Assembly (NCBI GenBank): GCA_003612395.1 | Contig: RAYQ01000021.1 | Coordinates: 1-64,000, forward strand | Source of the DNA: Parablautia intestinalis | GTDB lineage: Bacteria > Bacillota > Clostridia > Lachnospirales > Lachnospiraceae | Length of the DNA: 64,000 bases | Reading direction: 5' to 3' | In this document: piece by piece, positions 44,219 to 52,614 of the stretch | Numbering within the stretch: position 1 is the first letter of the stretch | Layout of the letters: the number at the start of each line of letters is the position of its first letter | Program-made: the position numbers and the translations under genes | Notes under the pieces: generated by a model | What the model saw: only the letters and a program-made list of their open reading frames with translations | Told to the model about the DNA's origin: nothing | Database searches by the model: none

Positions 44219-46089
44219 ATGCCGGATACGTACGTCTGTCCAGAGATGACGATAAACGAAATTATACCTCTATCGAAAACCAAAAACTCATTATCACCCA
44301 GTTTGCAGCAGAAAACAACCTTATTATAGACCGCTGGTACGAGGATGACGGCATCTCCGGTTATAAATTTGACCGGCCCGGCTTTCACCAGTTGATGGCC
44401 GATTTGGATAAGGATATCGATCAGGTGCTGGTCAAAGACTTTTCCCGCCTTGGCCGCCACAATGCCCGGGTTCTTCTCCTTCTTGACGAATTTCAGGAAC
44501 GCGGTAAACGTCTTATTGTGATAGATGATCACTATGACTCTATGCAGACAGAAGATGACACCATTGGTATCAAAACATGGTATAATGAAAAATACGTCAA
44601 AGATACCAGCCAAAAAATAAAACGCGCCATAGGCGCCCGTCAAAAAGCCGGAACGCTGATGATTCGTCCGCCATTTGGTTATACCAGAAGCCATAAAGAT
44701 AAGTCTGAGATTGAAATTGTTCCTGAAGAAGCAAACTATATCAAAACAATCTACAGTCTTTACCTGCAGGGTTCCGGTTACCGCATGATCGCCGGTTATC
44801 TGACAGGAAACCAAATCCCCACCCCTTCCATGGCCCGCCATGCACAGGATTTCGCAAAAGGTGTCATAAGCAAGCATAAAATTGCAATCCAGTGGTCAGA
44901 TTCCATGGTCAGGGATATCCTCGGAAACGACTTTTATACAGGCACACTGCGTCTGCAAAAGCGCGCCCGCTCAACTGTTCACGGGAAAGACAAACGGGTC
45001 CCTAAAAGTAAACAGTATGTTTTTGAAAACCATCATCCTGCCATCGTTGATAAAGCCTCTTTTGATTTGGTCCAGGAGCTCAAAAAGAAACGTATAAAAA
45101 GCAATTATCGCAGTTCCCATGCACAGCCCGCACAACCAGAACTTTCAAGCCCATTTGGCAGTTGTCTGTTCTGTAAAGACTGCGGGAGCCGGTTAACACC
45201 CATCCGGCGCCCTGCCTCAGGACGGGAACGCAAATACTATATCTGTACAACCTACAACACAAAAGGCCGGCTTCACTGCTCCAAAGCACATCTTATTGAG
45301 GAAGAAACTTTAATGAATGACTTAATTGCATACATGAAGCTCTGCCGTAATTCTCTTTGCAAAGATATCACCGCATATAATTTGGAATGCACCGGTGATG
45401 AGAAAAAAACGTCTGTCAGAAAGCAGACAGAACTCCAAAGCCGCATTGATGTTCTAAAAAAACAGATGCAAATTCTCTTTACGCAAAAAATCAGGGATTT
45501 GGCCAATGCTCATGGCTGTGAAAAAGTCATAAATGAAAGCTATGATGCCATGCAGAAGGAAATCTTGACACAAATATGCGAATCGGAAAAGCAGCTTAAA
45601 ACCCTGCGCAATTCCATATTGACGGACACAGATAAAAAAGAGCGGTCTCAAAGTGCCCTACAGATAACAGATCGAATCATTGAAATGAAAACCCTGGATC
45701 GCAGGGACATTGAAATCTTAGTAAAAAAAATAACCGTAGATAAAGATGGTCTTCCGGAAATTGAATTGAGATACGGCTTATCACATCTGATACCATGCAG
45801 TCCTTCCTGCCATCTGAACCGCCAGGAAAACGAGATCATCTATCAGTGCATGAATCTCATTCTCCAAAGTGACAGGGATTACACCTCCGCCAGATACTTA
45901 TCAAGGGCATTAACAGATATTCATTACCCAAAATCTGCAAAAGGGGTGCTCCCCTATATAGGGCTTATGCTAAAGGCCGGTATTCTGTCACAGGGCAGCA
46001 GCCCGCAAAAGCCTTATATCATTAACAAAAACCGCTTTGAAATAAAAAAAGTCATGGATACGTTTATAAAAAACTGCTGCTTAGTGTAG
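44215..46089 (+). CDS. large serine recombinase
   Basis: 624 residues: resolvase catalytic domain with nucleophile Ser in YVRLSRDD (about 9), the arginines in KDFSRLGRHNARV, a recombinase domain (about 175-290, GTLMIRPPFGYTRS) and a zinc ribbon (CLFCKDCGSRL, then YYICTTYN and LHCSKAH). A coiled-coil region (about 390-480) and a C-terminal extension follow. It should catalyse attP x attB integration, with 2-bp staggered cuts in the core. The stop lies 64 bp from attR. The coiled coil is where an excision factor normally acts. Confidence 0.95.
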   Translation: MNAGYVRLSRDDDKRNYTSIENQKLIITQFAAENNLIIDRWYEDDGISGYKFDRPGFHQLMADLDKDIDQVLVKDFSRLGRHNARVLLLLDEFQERGKRLIVIDDHYDSMQTEDDTIGIKTWYNEKYVKDTSQKIKRAIGARQKAGTLMIRPPFGYTRSHKDKSEIEIVPEEANYIKTIYSLYLQGSGYRMIAGYLTGNQIPTPSMARHAQDFAKGVISKHKIAIQWSDSMVRDILGNDFYTGTLRLQKRARSTVHGKDKRVPKSKQYVFENHHPAIVDKASFDLVQELKKKRIKSNYRSSHAQPAQPELSSPFGSCLFCKDCGSRLTPIRRPASGRERKYYICTTYNTKGRLHCSKAHLIEEETLMNDLIAYMKLCRNSLCKDITAYNLECTGDEKKTSVRKQTELQSRIDVLKKQMQILFTQKIRDLANAHGCEKVINESYDAMQKEILTQICESEKQLKTLRNSILTDTDKKERSQSALQITDRIIEMKTLDRRDIEILVKKITVDKDGLPEIELRYGLSHLIPCSPSCHLNRQENEIIYQCMNLILQSDRDYTSARYLSRALTDIHYPKSAKGVLPYIGLMLKAGILSQGSSPQKPYIINKNRFEIKKVMDTFIKNCCLV

Positions 46090-46124
46090 CAAACGCTCTC
46101 ACGTTTCGGGGAACGGCTTATTGT
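46088..46124 (+). repeat. 37-bp palindromic repeat at recombinase stop
   Basis: AGCAAACGCTCTCACG to GAACGGCTTATTGT begins within the recombinase stop codon (TAG at 46087-46089). Its presence inside the element shows the repeat occurs on mobile DNA as well. Confidence 0.7.
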
Positions 46125-46129
46125 GATAA

Positions 46130-46170
46130 AATTTACATAGACCGGGGGCTGACAGGTGGTATGCCTGAGA
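46130..46170 (+). other. attR of the element
   Basis: Element half AATTTACATAG-ACCGGGGGCTGA, core CAGGTGG (46153-46159), then host half TATGCCTGAG. Its element arm pairs with that at attL: AGCCCCCGG and ATGTAAATT on the minus strand. Confidence 0.8.
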
Positions 46171-46736
46171 TGGTATTTGAATTCATTTTGAAAAAGAACA
46201 ATATTGACCCTAAAGGTGATCTCAATATAGACCAAAGCATAGATTTCGGTTCAACTGCAGCGGCCTTTTCAGGTGGTCAGGGTGATTTTACAGTAGAATT
46301 CGAACCCCATGCCACCTCCTTGGAATCCAAAGGAGATGGCTATGTCGTTGCCTCCCTCGGGGAAGATTCCGGTTATGTGCCTTACACTGCCTTTTCCGCC
46401 AAAAAGAGCTATATAGAAGCTAACCCTGATACCATCCAGTCCTTTACCAATGCCCTGCAAAAAGGTATGGACTATGTGGCCTCTCACTCGCCTGAGGAGA
46501 TCGCCAAAGTTATCCAGCCTCAATTTGAAGAAACGGATTTGGAAACCCTTACCACCATTATCACACGTTACTACGAGCAGGATACCTGGAAGAGCAATCT
46601 GATTTTCGAGGAAGATTCCTTTACCCTTCTGCAAAATATTTTGGAAGAAGCGGGAGAACTGCCTGAAAGAGTACCTTACGATGAATTGGTAACCACACAG
46701 TTTGCTTCAAAAGCAGCTGAGGGCAGTGTTAAATAA
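46153..46736 (+). pseudogene. SsuA/THI5-like binding lipoprotein, 3' part
   Basis: Continues the 5' part in frame: GGMPEMVFEFILKKNNIDP, then VEFEPHATSLESKGDGYVVA and FEEDSFTLLQNILEEAGELP. It forms the second lobe and hinge return of the binding protein. The combined host protein would be about 360 residues, normal for the family. The TAA stop overlaps a 37-bp repeat. Confidence 0.92.
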
Positions 46737-46808
46737 CAAACGCTGCCATGTTTCGCAAGCCAGCTTATTGTTGCAAGCGCTGCCCCGCTTCGACAGCCTT
46801 CTTACTGT
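46735..46808 (+). repeat. 37-bp palindromic repeat, tandem x2
   Basis: Copy one (46735-46771) starts in the stop codon of the binding-protein gene. Copy two (46772-46808, TGCAAGCGCTGCCCCGC to CTTCTTACTGT) is degenerate but keeps the exact 37-bp period. Confidence 0.75.
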
Positions 46809-46882
46809 AGTCAAAAACCCCTCGCGGCATTCATCAAATGAATGTTCGCATCCGCTTGACTCATTACTCGCAGGAATAAAAT

Positions 46883-46942
46883 ACAGCGTTCAGGGATATT
46901 TACCGGCTAAACTGCCGTAAATTTCCTGAACGCTGTAAAAAA
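46883..46942. terminator. bidirectional terminator
   Basis: ACAGCGTTCAGG and CCTGAACGCTGT form the base of a long stem, continued by TATTTACCGG-like pairing, with AAAAAA on one side and a T-rich run on the other. It lies between the convergent binding-protein gene and the minus-strand operon at 46960. Confidence 0.8.
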
Positions 46943-46959
46943 GCAGTATTTCTGATTTT

Positions 46960-47307
46960 CTAATAAAAGATATTAACTGAATGCATCCAAGCCCAGTCTA
47001 TCATTCCCATCAACATGGAAAATGCCGTAAGCACTATGGTGAGCAGTATCGCCGGTATATCATAAACCACTTTATTCTGCTCCACAATCTGCCCCTGTGG
47101 ACCCCAAATCTCATAGGGCTTTTGCCTGTTGCTAAAGAGCACCTCAACTCCCAGAATAATTAGAATAAGCGGCCAGAACTGATATATCATTCTGTAGTCC
47201 AGTCTGGGAAGAAACAGATGAAAAAGAAATAGTACACCTGTCGTGATCAGCACCAGTCCGAAGGTGACAGAGCCCACTCTGTGAATTCTGATTGTCTGCT
47301 TTTCCAT
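46960..47307 (-). CDS. LiaF-like membrane protein
   Basis: 115 residues with three or so hydrophobic segments (VTFGLVLITTGVLFLFHLFL, then FWPLILIILGVEVLF with the typical FWPLILIILG loop, and a last one at the end). This pattern belongs to the LiaF/LiaI-type or DUF5668 group of envelope-stress proteins. The start is the ATG at 47307, which overlaps the preceding stop (TGATG). It is the last gene of the second ECF sigma operon. Confidence 0.75.
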   Translation of the reverse strand: MEKQTIRIHRVGSVTFGLVLITTGVLFLFHLFLPRLDYRMIYQFWPLILIILGVEVLFSNRQKPYEIWGPQGQIVEQNKVVYDIPAILLTIVLTAFSMLMGMIDWAWMHSVNIFY

Positions 47308-48008
47308 CACATTCCCTCCTGATTTTCTTCCTGCATCCCCGTTTTTTTCTCACTGTCCCGCACCTCTTTGGTCACATCTGCCTCCTTTGGCTCCACCTTC
47401 CCATGTGTTTCATGCGCTTTATATGTTTCATTTGTTTCATATGATTTATATGGTTTATCCTCTGTTGCCTGGACTCTCGAAACCACTTCCACTTTCTTTC
47501 CCTCAAGCATCCTGAGCCCCAGATAAATTATGCCAAATCCAATGGCTATGCTGGGAAGATAATTTCCAATTACCCGCATAGTGCGTGAAATAAAGTTAAA
47601 CCGCTCCGGAAGCATCCAGGATAAAATTCTGGCGAAGGTGTTCCACAAAAAACAGCCGCCCAGAAAAATCATAATACATGCAATTACTTTACTATACTTA
47701 TTTACAGCCTCATGCGCCCCCGGCAGCTGAAGCCCTACTGTCTCAAAAATACTTATATCCTTCACCATTACAAATTCTTCATCATTCAGGCTGGCAATAT
47801 GATTTACATAAAAGAAACTAAAAAACCACTCCACTATGCATATGGCCATCAGCGCTGCCTGCTCAAGCCATACGCTAATCACTATGGTTAGCACAAAAAG
47901 CAGCATCATACTCACGCCTCTGTTCATAAAACCCATATACATCTCCCCTGCTCCGGGCATGCAGGAGAAAATAAATGTAAAAAATCTGTTTTTCTTCTTT
48001 GTTTTCAT
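47307..48008 (-). CDS. membrane protein with charged tail, sigma operon
   Basis: 233 residues: four to five hydrophobic segments (MSMMLLFVLTIVISVWLEQA-type first, then IACIMIFLGGCFLWNTFARI and LPSIAIGFGIIYLGL) and a long Lys/Glu/Thr-rich cytoplasmic tail (about 180-233). No family was recognised. The ribosome site GGAGG precedes the ATG. Its stop overlaps the next start. Confidence 0.7.
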   Translation of the reverse strand: MKTKKKNRFFTFIFSCMPGAGEMYMGFMNRGVSMMLLFVLTIVISVWLEQAALMAICIVEWFFSFFYVNHIASLNDEEFVMVKDISIFETVGLQLPGAHEAVNKYSKVIACIMIFLGGCFLWNTFARILSWMLPERFNFISRTMRVIGNYLPSIAIGFGIIYLGLRMLEGKKVEVVSRVQATEDKPYKSYETNETYKAHETHGKVEPKEADVTKEVRDSEKKTGMQEENQEGM

Positions 48009-48025
48009 TGAAAATCCTCCATTCT

Positions 48026-48484
48026 TTATTTAAAAATATTGATCCGTCCCATAACAGAATTCATTGCTTCCGTTGTCCTTCGCATATTCTCATTGAGAAT
48101 ATAATTCAGGTTCCTTCCGGATTCCTCATTTGCTTCTTCTTCCATACTTTCTTTCTCATCAGATATTTCCCCGGCCAATTCTATCTCCTGTCCGTTCCAC
48201 TTTTGTGCTGTTTTGCCCCATCCATATCCGTTTTCCGCCCCCAGCGAAGGGAGTACGGCCAGCATGGCAATTGCCGCCGCCATTCCTGCTATAATTTTAA
48301 GACGATACACAAAAAATTGAACCGATCGCTCTCCACCCCCGGACTTTGGCAATGCCTCCACGGTTTGTTCGGAAAATGCCCGCTTTAAAATTTCTTCCTT
48401 TAAATGCCCTGGCGCATAAAGCTTTTGCTGCTCCATCCTGCTTATAAAGAGCGCCAGTTCTTCGTCTGTAGGATATTCCTTCAT
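48026..48484 (-). CDS. putative anti-sigma factor
   Basis: 152 residues: a helical N-terminal part (about 1-65, YPTDEELALFISRMEQQKLY), one membrane segment (LKIIAGMAAAIAMLAVLPSL) and a Glu-rich external part. Size, topology and an ATGA overlap with the sigma gene upstream suggest an anti-sigma factor, but there is no zinc-binding CxxC motif. Confidence 0.65.
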   Translation of the reverse strand: MKEYPTDEELALFISRMEQQKLYAPGHLKEEILKRAFSEQTVEALPKSGGGERSVQFFVYRLKIIAGMAAAIAMLAVLPSLGAENGYGWGKTAQKWNGQEIELAGEISDEKESMEEEANEESGRNLNYILNENMRRTTEAMNSVMGRINIFK

Positions 48485-49047
48485 ACCGGTTCCCCCTTTC
48501 CATATATCTTTTTAAGCATTTGTTTTGCCCGATAAATCTGAGTCTGAATAGTTTTCAGGCTTTTCCCCTGCCTTTCTGCAATCTCCCTGGGGCTTAGCTC
48601 CTCAAGATAATACGCTTTGGCCACCTGATTGTACGGCGGTTTTAATCCGTCACAGCTTTTTGCCAGTTCATCCTTTATCTCCTCCTCCATGCAAATATCC
48701 TCCGGAGACCCCCTCTCCTCCACTGTCAGTTCAAAGAAGGTATCTTCCACCGGCACACTCCGGCGGCTTGCACTGCGCAGATAATCAATACTCTTATTGG
48801 TGGCAATCCTGCAAATCCATGCTTTCTCATTATCTCCATCAAAAGTACCATACCTCTGAAAAGCTGATAAGAAAGTCTCCTGGGTCAGGTCCTCTGCTGA
48901 AAAGTAATCGCCGGTTAATTTATAGCAGATGGAAAAAACAAGCTTGTCATATGTATCAATCAGCTCAGCCAGTCTGCTTTCCGTACAGACAGCCTCTTTC
49001 ATTGCAGCACTTATTTTCTCCACCCCGCTTTCTTTTCTTACTTTCAC
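48481..49047 (-). CDS. ECF-type RNA polymerase sigma factor
   Basis: 188 residues: region 2 (YDKLVFSICYKLTGDYFSAE, DLTQETFLSAFQRYGTFDGD) and region 4 (YYLEELSPREIAERQGKSLK, then TIQTQIYRAKQML). It heads a four-gene operon with a putative anti-sigma and two membrane proteins. Its stop overlaps the next gene by 4 bp. The start could also lie a few codons later (MKEAVCTESRL). Confidence 0.9.
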   Translation of the reverse strand: MKVRKESGVEKISAAMKEAVCTESRLAELIDTYDKLVFSICYKLTGDYFSAEDLTQETFLSAFQRYGTFDGDNEKAWICRIATNKSIDYLRSASRRSVPVEDTFFELTVEERGSPEDICMEEEIKDELAKSCDGLKPPYNQVAKAYYLEELSPREIAERQGKSLKTIQTQIYRAKQMLKKIYGKGEPV

Positions 49048-49255
49048 TTACTATAACGAATCCTTTTTTCTATTGTCTTCAAAAAATTAAAATAATTTTT
49101 AAAAAGTAACTTTAAAAGTATTTCATAGGAAAACATATTAACAGAACTTGTCATGTGGTTTTAAATACTATATAATATGTGTTAAAGCTTACATATATAA
49201 AAATTAAACCTTCTGCAATAATCCGATACTGTTACGAAAAAGCGAGGCGTATAAT

Positions 49256-49867
49256 ATGACAATAGACAGAGAAGATTTATTAAACAGCATTATAGACAGC
49301 TTAGACAGGATACACCACATTGAATTAGAAGACATTCCCAACATAGATCTTTATATGGATCAGGTTACCACCTTTATGGAAAGTAAACTGCGCAGCACTA
49401 CCAGGAATCCGGCTGAGGACAAAATACTGACCAAAACCATGATAAATAACTATGCCAAAAACGACCTTCTTCCGCCTCCGGTCAGAAAGAAGTACAGCAA
49501 AGAGCATATACTGCTTCTTATATTTATATATTATTACAAGGGAATCCTATCCATAGGTGATATCCAAAGCCTTTTAAAGCCTCTCACCCAGCGCTATTTC
49601 CATGCTGCTGACGGGGCGCCTGATTTAGGATATATTTATCAGGAAGTATTCAGTTTAGAGGAAGATGCCGTGGCCGATTTGAAGGAAGATATCATAAAAA
49701 AGTTCGCTACTTCCCAGAAGATCTTTCAGGATGCTCCTAAGGAGGATCAGGAAGTTCTCCAGCTTTTTTCCTTCATCTCCATGCTCAGCTATGACGTTTA
49801 TGTAAAAAGACTTTTAATAGAAAAAATGATAGACAGCTTTAAGGATGCAACCGCTAAAAGCAAATGA
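49256..49867 (+). CDS. DUF1836 domain protein
   Basis: 203 residues with a MerR-like winged N-terminal motif (MINNYAKNDLLPPPVRKKYS, then HILLLIFIYYYKGILSIGDI) as in DUF1836 proteins of Clostridia. It is thought to bind DNA but has no known role. The ribosome site GAGGCG lies before the ATG. It is transcribed away from the sigma operon across a 208-bp AT-rich gap. A degenerate 37-bp-type repeat follows the stop (about 49868-49914). Confidence 0.8.
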   Translation: MTIDREDLLNSIIDSLDRIHHIELEDIPNIDLYMDQVTTFMESKLRSTTRNPAEDKILTKTMINNYAKNDLLPPPVRKKYSKEHILLLIFIYYYKGILSIGDIQSLLKPLTQRYFHAADGAPDLGYIYQEVFSLEEDAVADLKEDIIKKFATSQKIFQDAPKEDQEVLQLFSFISMLSYDVYVKRLLIEKMIDSFKDATAKSK

Positions 49868-50018
49868 CAAAAGCGGGCTCTTTTCGCTTGCTCCATGCTG
49901 CAGCTTATATAGTTCTGCATCTTTATCCCTACAGGCAATGAGCCAGGCGGATACATAGGTTCTGTATCCATCCTGGCAATTGCCGCGGGGTGCTACGCCG
50001 GGGCTCTCCTCATACAGA

Positions 50019-50726
50019 TTATTTACAGACCGGAATATTCTGTGTAAACCTGCATTCCGGAAATCCTTCACAGCCATAAAAATATCCGTACTTCCCTTTT
50101 CTCTTTATCAAAATTCCGCCGCAGACAGGACAGGTAAGTTCTGCCTCCTCCCCGTCATTACCGCCCTCCTTTTTCTTCTTCTCCAGTATTTTCCCCATCT
50201 CCTCATAGCATTTCTGGTTCATGATACAGTCATTTAGCGCCCGGTGAGCGCCTTTTGTATCAATCTGAAAATACTCCGCCAAATCCGTAAGTTTATGATG
50301 GGAAAGCTGCGGAAGGCACCTTCTTGCCATAAAAAGTGTATCTACATAATCATTTTGGAGTTCTCTGCCAAGCGTTTCCCACATCGCATCATATGCAAAA
50401 TTCATATCAAAGGTATGTATATTGTGACCAACCAGCACGTCATCCCCAATAAACTTAAGAAACCCGGCTATTGCCGTCTTAATCCCCGGCGCTCCCAGCA
50501 CCATATCGTCCGTGATTCCATTGACCGCCGTAGCCCCGACCGGTATATGCCTTCCCGGATTTACCAGGGTGGAAAATTCTTCTGTTATTTTATGGCCGCA
50601 AACCTTCACAGCAGATATTTCAATAATATCATCCATCTGCGGATTAATTCCTGTGGTTTCAAGGTCAAAAACCACATAATCCTTTAAATAGCTGCCAAGT
50701 CTTTTCCCTTTGTTTCTTATTTTCAT
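50019..50726 (-). CDS. DEDDh 3'-5' exonuclease with topoisomerase-type zinc ribbon
   Basis: 235 residues. The exonuclease domain (about 15-180) has the acidic motifs VFDLETTGINP, HNIHTFDMNFAYD and HRALNDC, as in PolC/DnaQ proofreading domains and free-standing exonucleases. The C-terminal 40 residues are a zinc ribbon (CPVCGGILIKRKGKYGYF, then CEGFPECRFTQ) of the topoisomerase type that binds DNA. It probably trims DNA or RNA 3' ends in repair. Confidence 0.88.
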   Translation of the reverse strand: MKIRNKGKRLGSYLKDYVVFDLETTGINPQMDDIIEISAVKVCGHKITEEFSTLVNPGRHIPVGATAVNGITDDMVLGAPGIKTAIAGFLKFIGDDVLVGHNIHTFDMNFAYDAMWETLGRELQNDYVDTLFMARRCLPQLSHHKLTDLAEYFQIDTKGAHRALNDCIMNQKCYEEMGKILEKKKKEGGNDGEEAELTCPVCGGILIKRKGKYGYFYGCEGFPECRFTQNIPVCK

Positions 50727-50884
50727 CTAATGGTTCCTCCGCCCTCTCTTTTTGACTTTCTGTGTCAATTTTCAGCAAAAATTTTTTAATTTTTCCCTGA
50801 ATCTCATTAATAAAATTGCTTTACTCTGAAACGTTAATATGTTAAAATCCTACTGTGTGAATATTTAATCGGGAGGCATTACAT

Positions 50885-51181
50885 ATGAATAAAAAAATAC
50901 AAACAGATGCTGTCGATCATTTATTTGAAGCTATTTTATGCCTGAAAAGCAAGGAAGAATGCTACGATTTTTTTGAGGATTTGTGTACGGTCAATGAGCT
51001 TCTCTCACTTTCCCAGCGCTATGAAGTAGCATCCATGCTAAAGGACCGCAAAACATATCTTGAAATAGCAGATAAAACCGGTGCATCTACTGCAACTATC
51101 AGCCGTGTCAATCGTTCCTTAAACTACGGCAACGATGGATACGGGCTTGTCTTTGGCAGGCTGGATAACCCGGCCAAATAA
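50885..51181 (+). CDS. yerC: YerC/YecD family TrpR-related protein
   Basis: 98 residues of the TrpR-like helix-turn-helix type: DHLFEAILCLKSKEECYDFF, then DLCTVNELLSLSQRYEVASM and GASTATISRVNRSLNYG. Members are widespread in Firmicutes with a poorly known regulatory role. The ribosome site GGGAGG precedes the ATG. A perfect terminator follows. Confidence 0.88.
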   Translation: MNKKIQTDAVDHLFEAILCLKSKEECYDFFEDLCTVNELLSLSQRYEVASMLKDRKTYLEIADKTGASTATISRVNRSLNYGNDGYGLVFGRLDNPAK

Positions 51182-51216
51182 CAGATGCTGCCCTGCATTG
51201 CTATACTATAGTCACA

Positions 51217-51242
51217 ACGGATAATCCCTGCGGATTATCCGT
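51217..51242 (+). terminator. rho-independent terminator after yerC
   Basis: ACGGATAATCC-CTGC-GGATTATCCGT, a perfect 11-bp stem, is followed by TTATT. Confidence 0.75.
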
Positions 51243-51247
51243 TTATT

Positions 51248-51284
51248 ACAATAAGCTGACTCGCGAAGCGTGGCAACGTTTGTT
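51248..51284 (-). repeat. 37-bp palindromic repeat
   Basis: Reverse-orientation copy (ACAATAAGCTGACTCG to GCAACGTTTGTT) whose AACAAAC end abuts the stop of the LytM-like gene at 51286. Confidence 0.8.
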
Positions 51285-51285
51285 G

Positions 51286-51996
51286 TCATCCGTTGTTTAA
51301 AAACAGCATCGGATCAATCAGCTGATTATTCTGCCTGATCTGGTAGCCCAGCTTCTGATTATCCTTTCCCACAGTAAATAAAATATATCCTTTTCCGATG
51401 GTCTGCCCCTCCTTAACCAATGGGGTTCCGTCATTGCGGTATATGGACTGGCAGCCATTGCCGTGGTCAATCACAATGCGTGTCCCGTAAAGTTCATCGG
51501 CATCCACACTCTCCACCGTTCCGGTTCCTGACGTAACCACATTGGTTCCATTAACTGCACTAAACACCACCATAGGCTCTCCACTAAGCGCCTCCTCCAT
51601 GTCTGCCGAACCGCTTAACGGATATCCTGTTGGCAATGCACCTTCCATGATTTTCTGTGATATGGCGTCCTCAGCCTCAGCCTTATTACTGACTGTTTCT
51701 CCAAGTGCTGCTATTTTATCCGTCAGTGTGGAATTGAGAGCGCCAAGGGCTTCATTTTCATCTGTCAGATCATTAATGGTAATCGTCTGATTTATGATTT
51801 CTTTTCTTGCATTTCCAATTGCAATTGAGTCCAAAACAAATTTACTGACAACCCCCACTGTAAATACAAGCAATATGGCCGCGGCCGCTTCCATTACTTT
51901 CTGGCTGACCGTATATTTTTTTACGGCACCGTTAGAGTTCTCCTTTACCACAATAAACATATATTTATTCCTTTTTCTGGATCTTTTCCCCTTCAT
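51286..51996 (-). CDS. membrane-anchored LytM-like protein, likely non-catalytic
   Basis: 236 residues: basic N-terminus, one membrane segment (AAAAILLVFTVGVVSKFVLD), a coiled coil (about 65-110, NDLTDENEALGALNSTLTDK) and a degenerate M23/LytM domain. The domain keeps VIDHGNGCQSIY and the fold, but where active enzymes have HxH it reads KLGYQIRQNNQLIDP. Zinc ligands are missing, so it is probably a regulator of a partner amidase, as for EnvC-like proteins. The ribosome site GGAGGTGAT lies before the ATG. Confidence 0.82.
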   Translation of the reverse strand: MKGKRSRKRNKYMFIVVKENSNGAVKKYTVSQKVMEAAAAILLVFTVGVVSKFVLDSIAIGNARKEIINQTITINDLTDENEALGALNSTLTDKIAALGETVSNKAEAEDAISQKIMEGALPTGYPLSGSADMEEALSGEPMVVFSAVNGTNVVTSGTGTVESVDADELYGTRIVIDHGNGCQSIYRNDGTPLVKEGQTIGKGYILFTVGKDNQKLGYQIRQNNQLIDPMLFLNNG

Positions 51997-52197
51997 CCGT
52001 AATCACCTCCAGCCACTGCACCCATTTTAACACAGGACACAAATTTACACAACTTAATTACCTTCCTCTGGGATCTGAAGGCACTAAAATTTTATAAAAA
52101 TGTAATAATTTTCTTTACTTTTAAAGATATTTGTGATATTCTGGTAATGTTACAACATATGTGGCACGTACTATTATTTTTTTCGGAGGTATCTATA

Positions 52198-52398
52198 ATG
52201 AACAAAGGTACAGTAAAGTGGTTTAACAACCAAAAGGGATACGGCTTCATCTCTGATGAATCAGGTAATGATGTATTCGTACACTACTCAGGACTTAATA
52301 TGGAAGGCTTCAAGTCTCTTGAAGAAGGCGCTTCCGTTGAATTTGAAGTAGTGAACGGCGAAAAGGGACCTCAGGCCGTAAATGTAACAAAGTTATAA
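52198..52398 (+). CDS. cold-shock protein (Csp family)
   Basis: 66 residues from the ATG at 52198 (CGGAGGT before it): [18 protein letters not shown] with RNP1-type KGYGFI and RNP2-type VFVHYSG motifs. It binds single-stranded RNA and DNA as an RNA chaperone. The upstream in-frame region to 52147 belongs to the 5' leader. A terminator lies 135 bp after the stop. Confidence 0.95.
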   Translation: MNKGTVKWFNNQKGYGFISDESGNDVFVHYSGLNMEGFKSLEEGASVEFEVVNGEKGPQAVNVTKL

Positions 52399-52532
52399 TT
52401 AGAACATACTATTTATAACACATTAATCAGTAACACGATGTGCCTTTTCTTAAATATAAATGTAAAACCGCATTTAAAAAAGTTGCATTTTATTTGGAAT
52501 TTGCAATATTGTTTTATCCGATTAAGGAAATG

Positions 52533-52561
52533 ACCTATCTCTCACGGGATAGGTTTTTTTT
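52533..52561 (+). terminator. rho-independent terminator
   Basis: ACCTATC-TCTCACG-GGATAGGT, followed by a run of T. It closes the csp transcript. Confidence 0.8.
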
Positions 52562-52614
52562 ATATTTTAAGTGGGAAAACAATCCTGCTTTGGCCCGCAG
52601 GGTACTGGTCCTGC

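Larger units (their letters stand above)
39235..46159 (+). mobile_element. serine-recombinase integrative element (6.92 kb)
   Basis: The element lies between two copies of CAGGTGG (39235-39241 and 46153-46159) and splits the binding-protein gene. Joining the flanks across one core copy gives GGRAGGMPEMVF in frame. The inner ends form arms around the core (ATGTAAATT at 39255-39263; AATTTACAT at 46130-46138), the pattern of a serine integrase attP. Contents left to right: AbrB-type gene, glycosyltransferase relic, HelD-like gene, a small coupled gene and the large serine recombinase. No conjugation genes are present, so it can probably excise and integrate but not transfer by itself. Confidence 0.88.
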
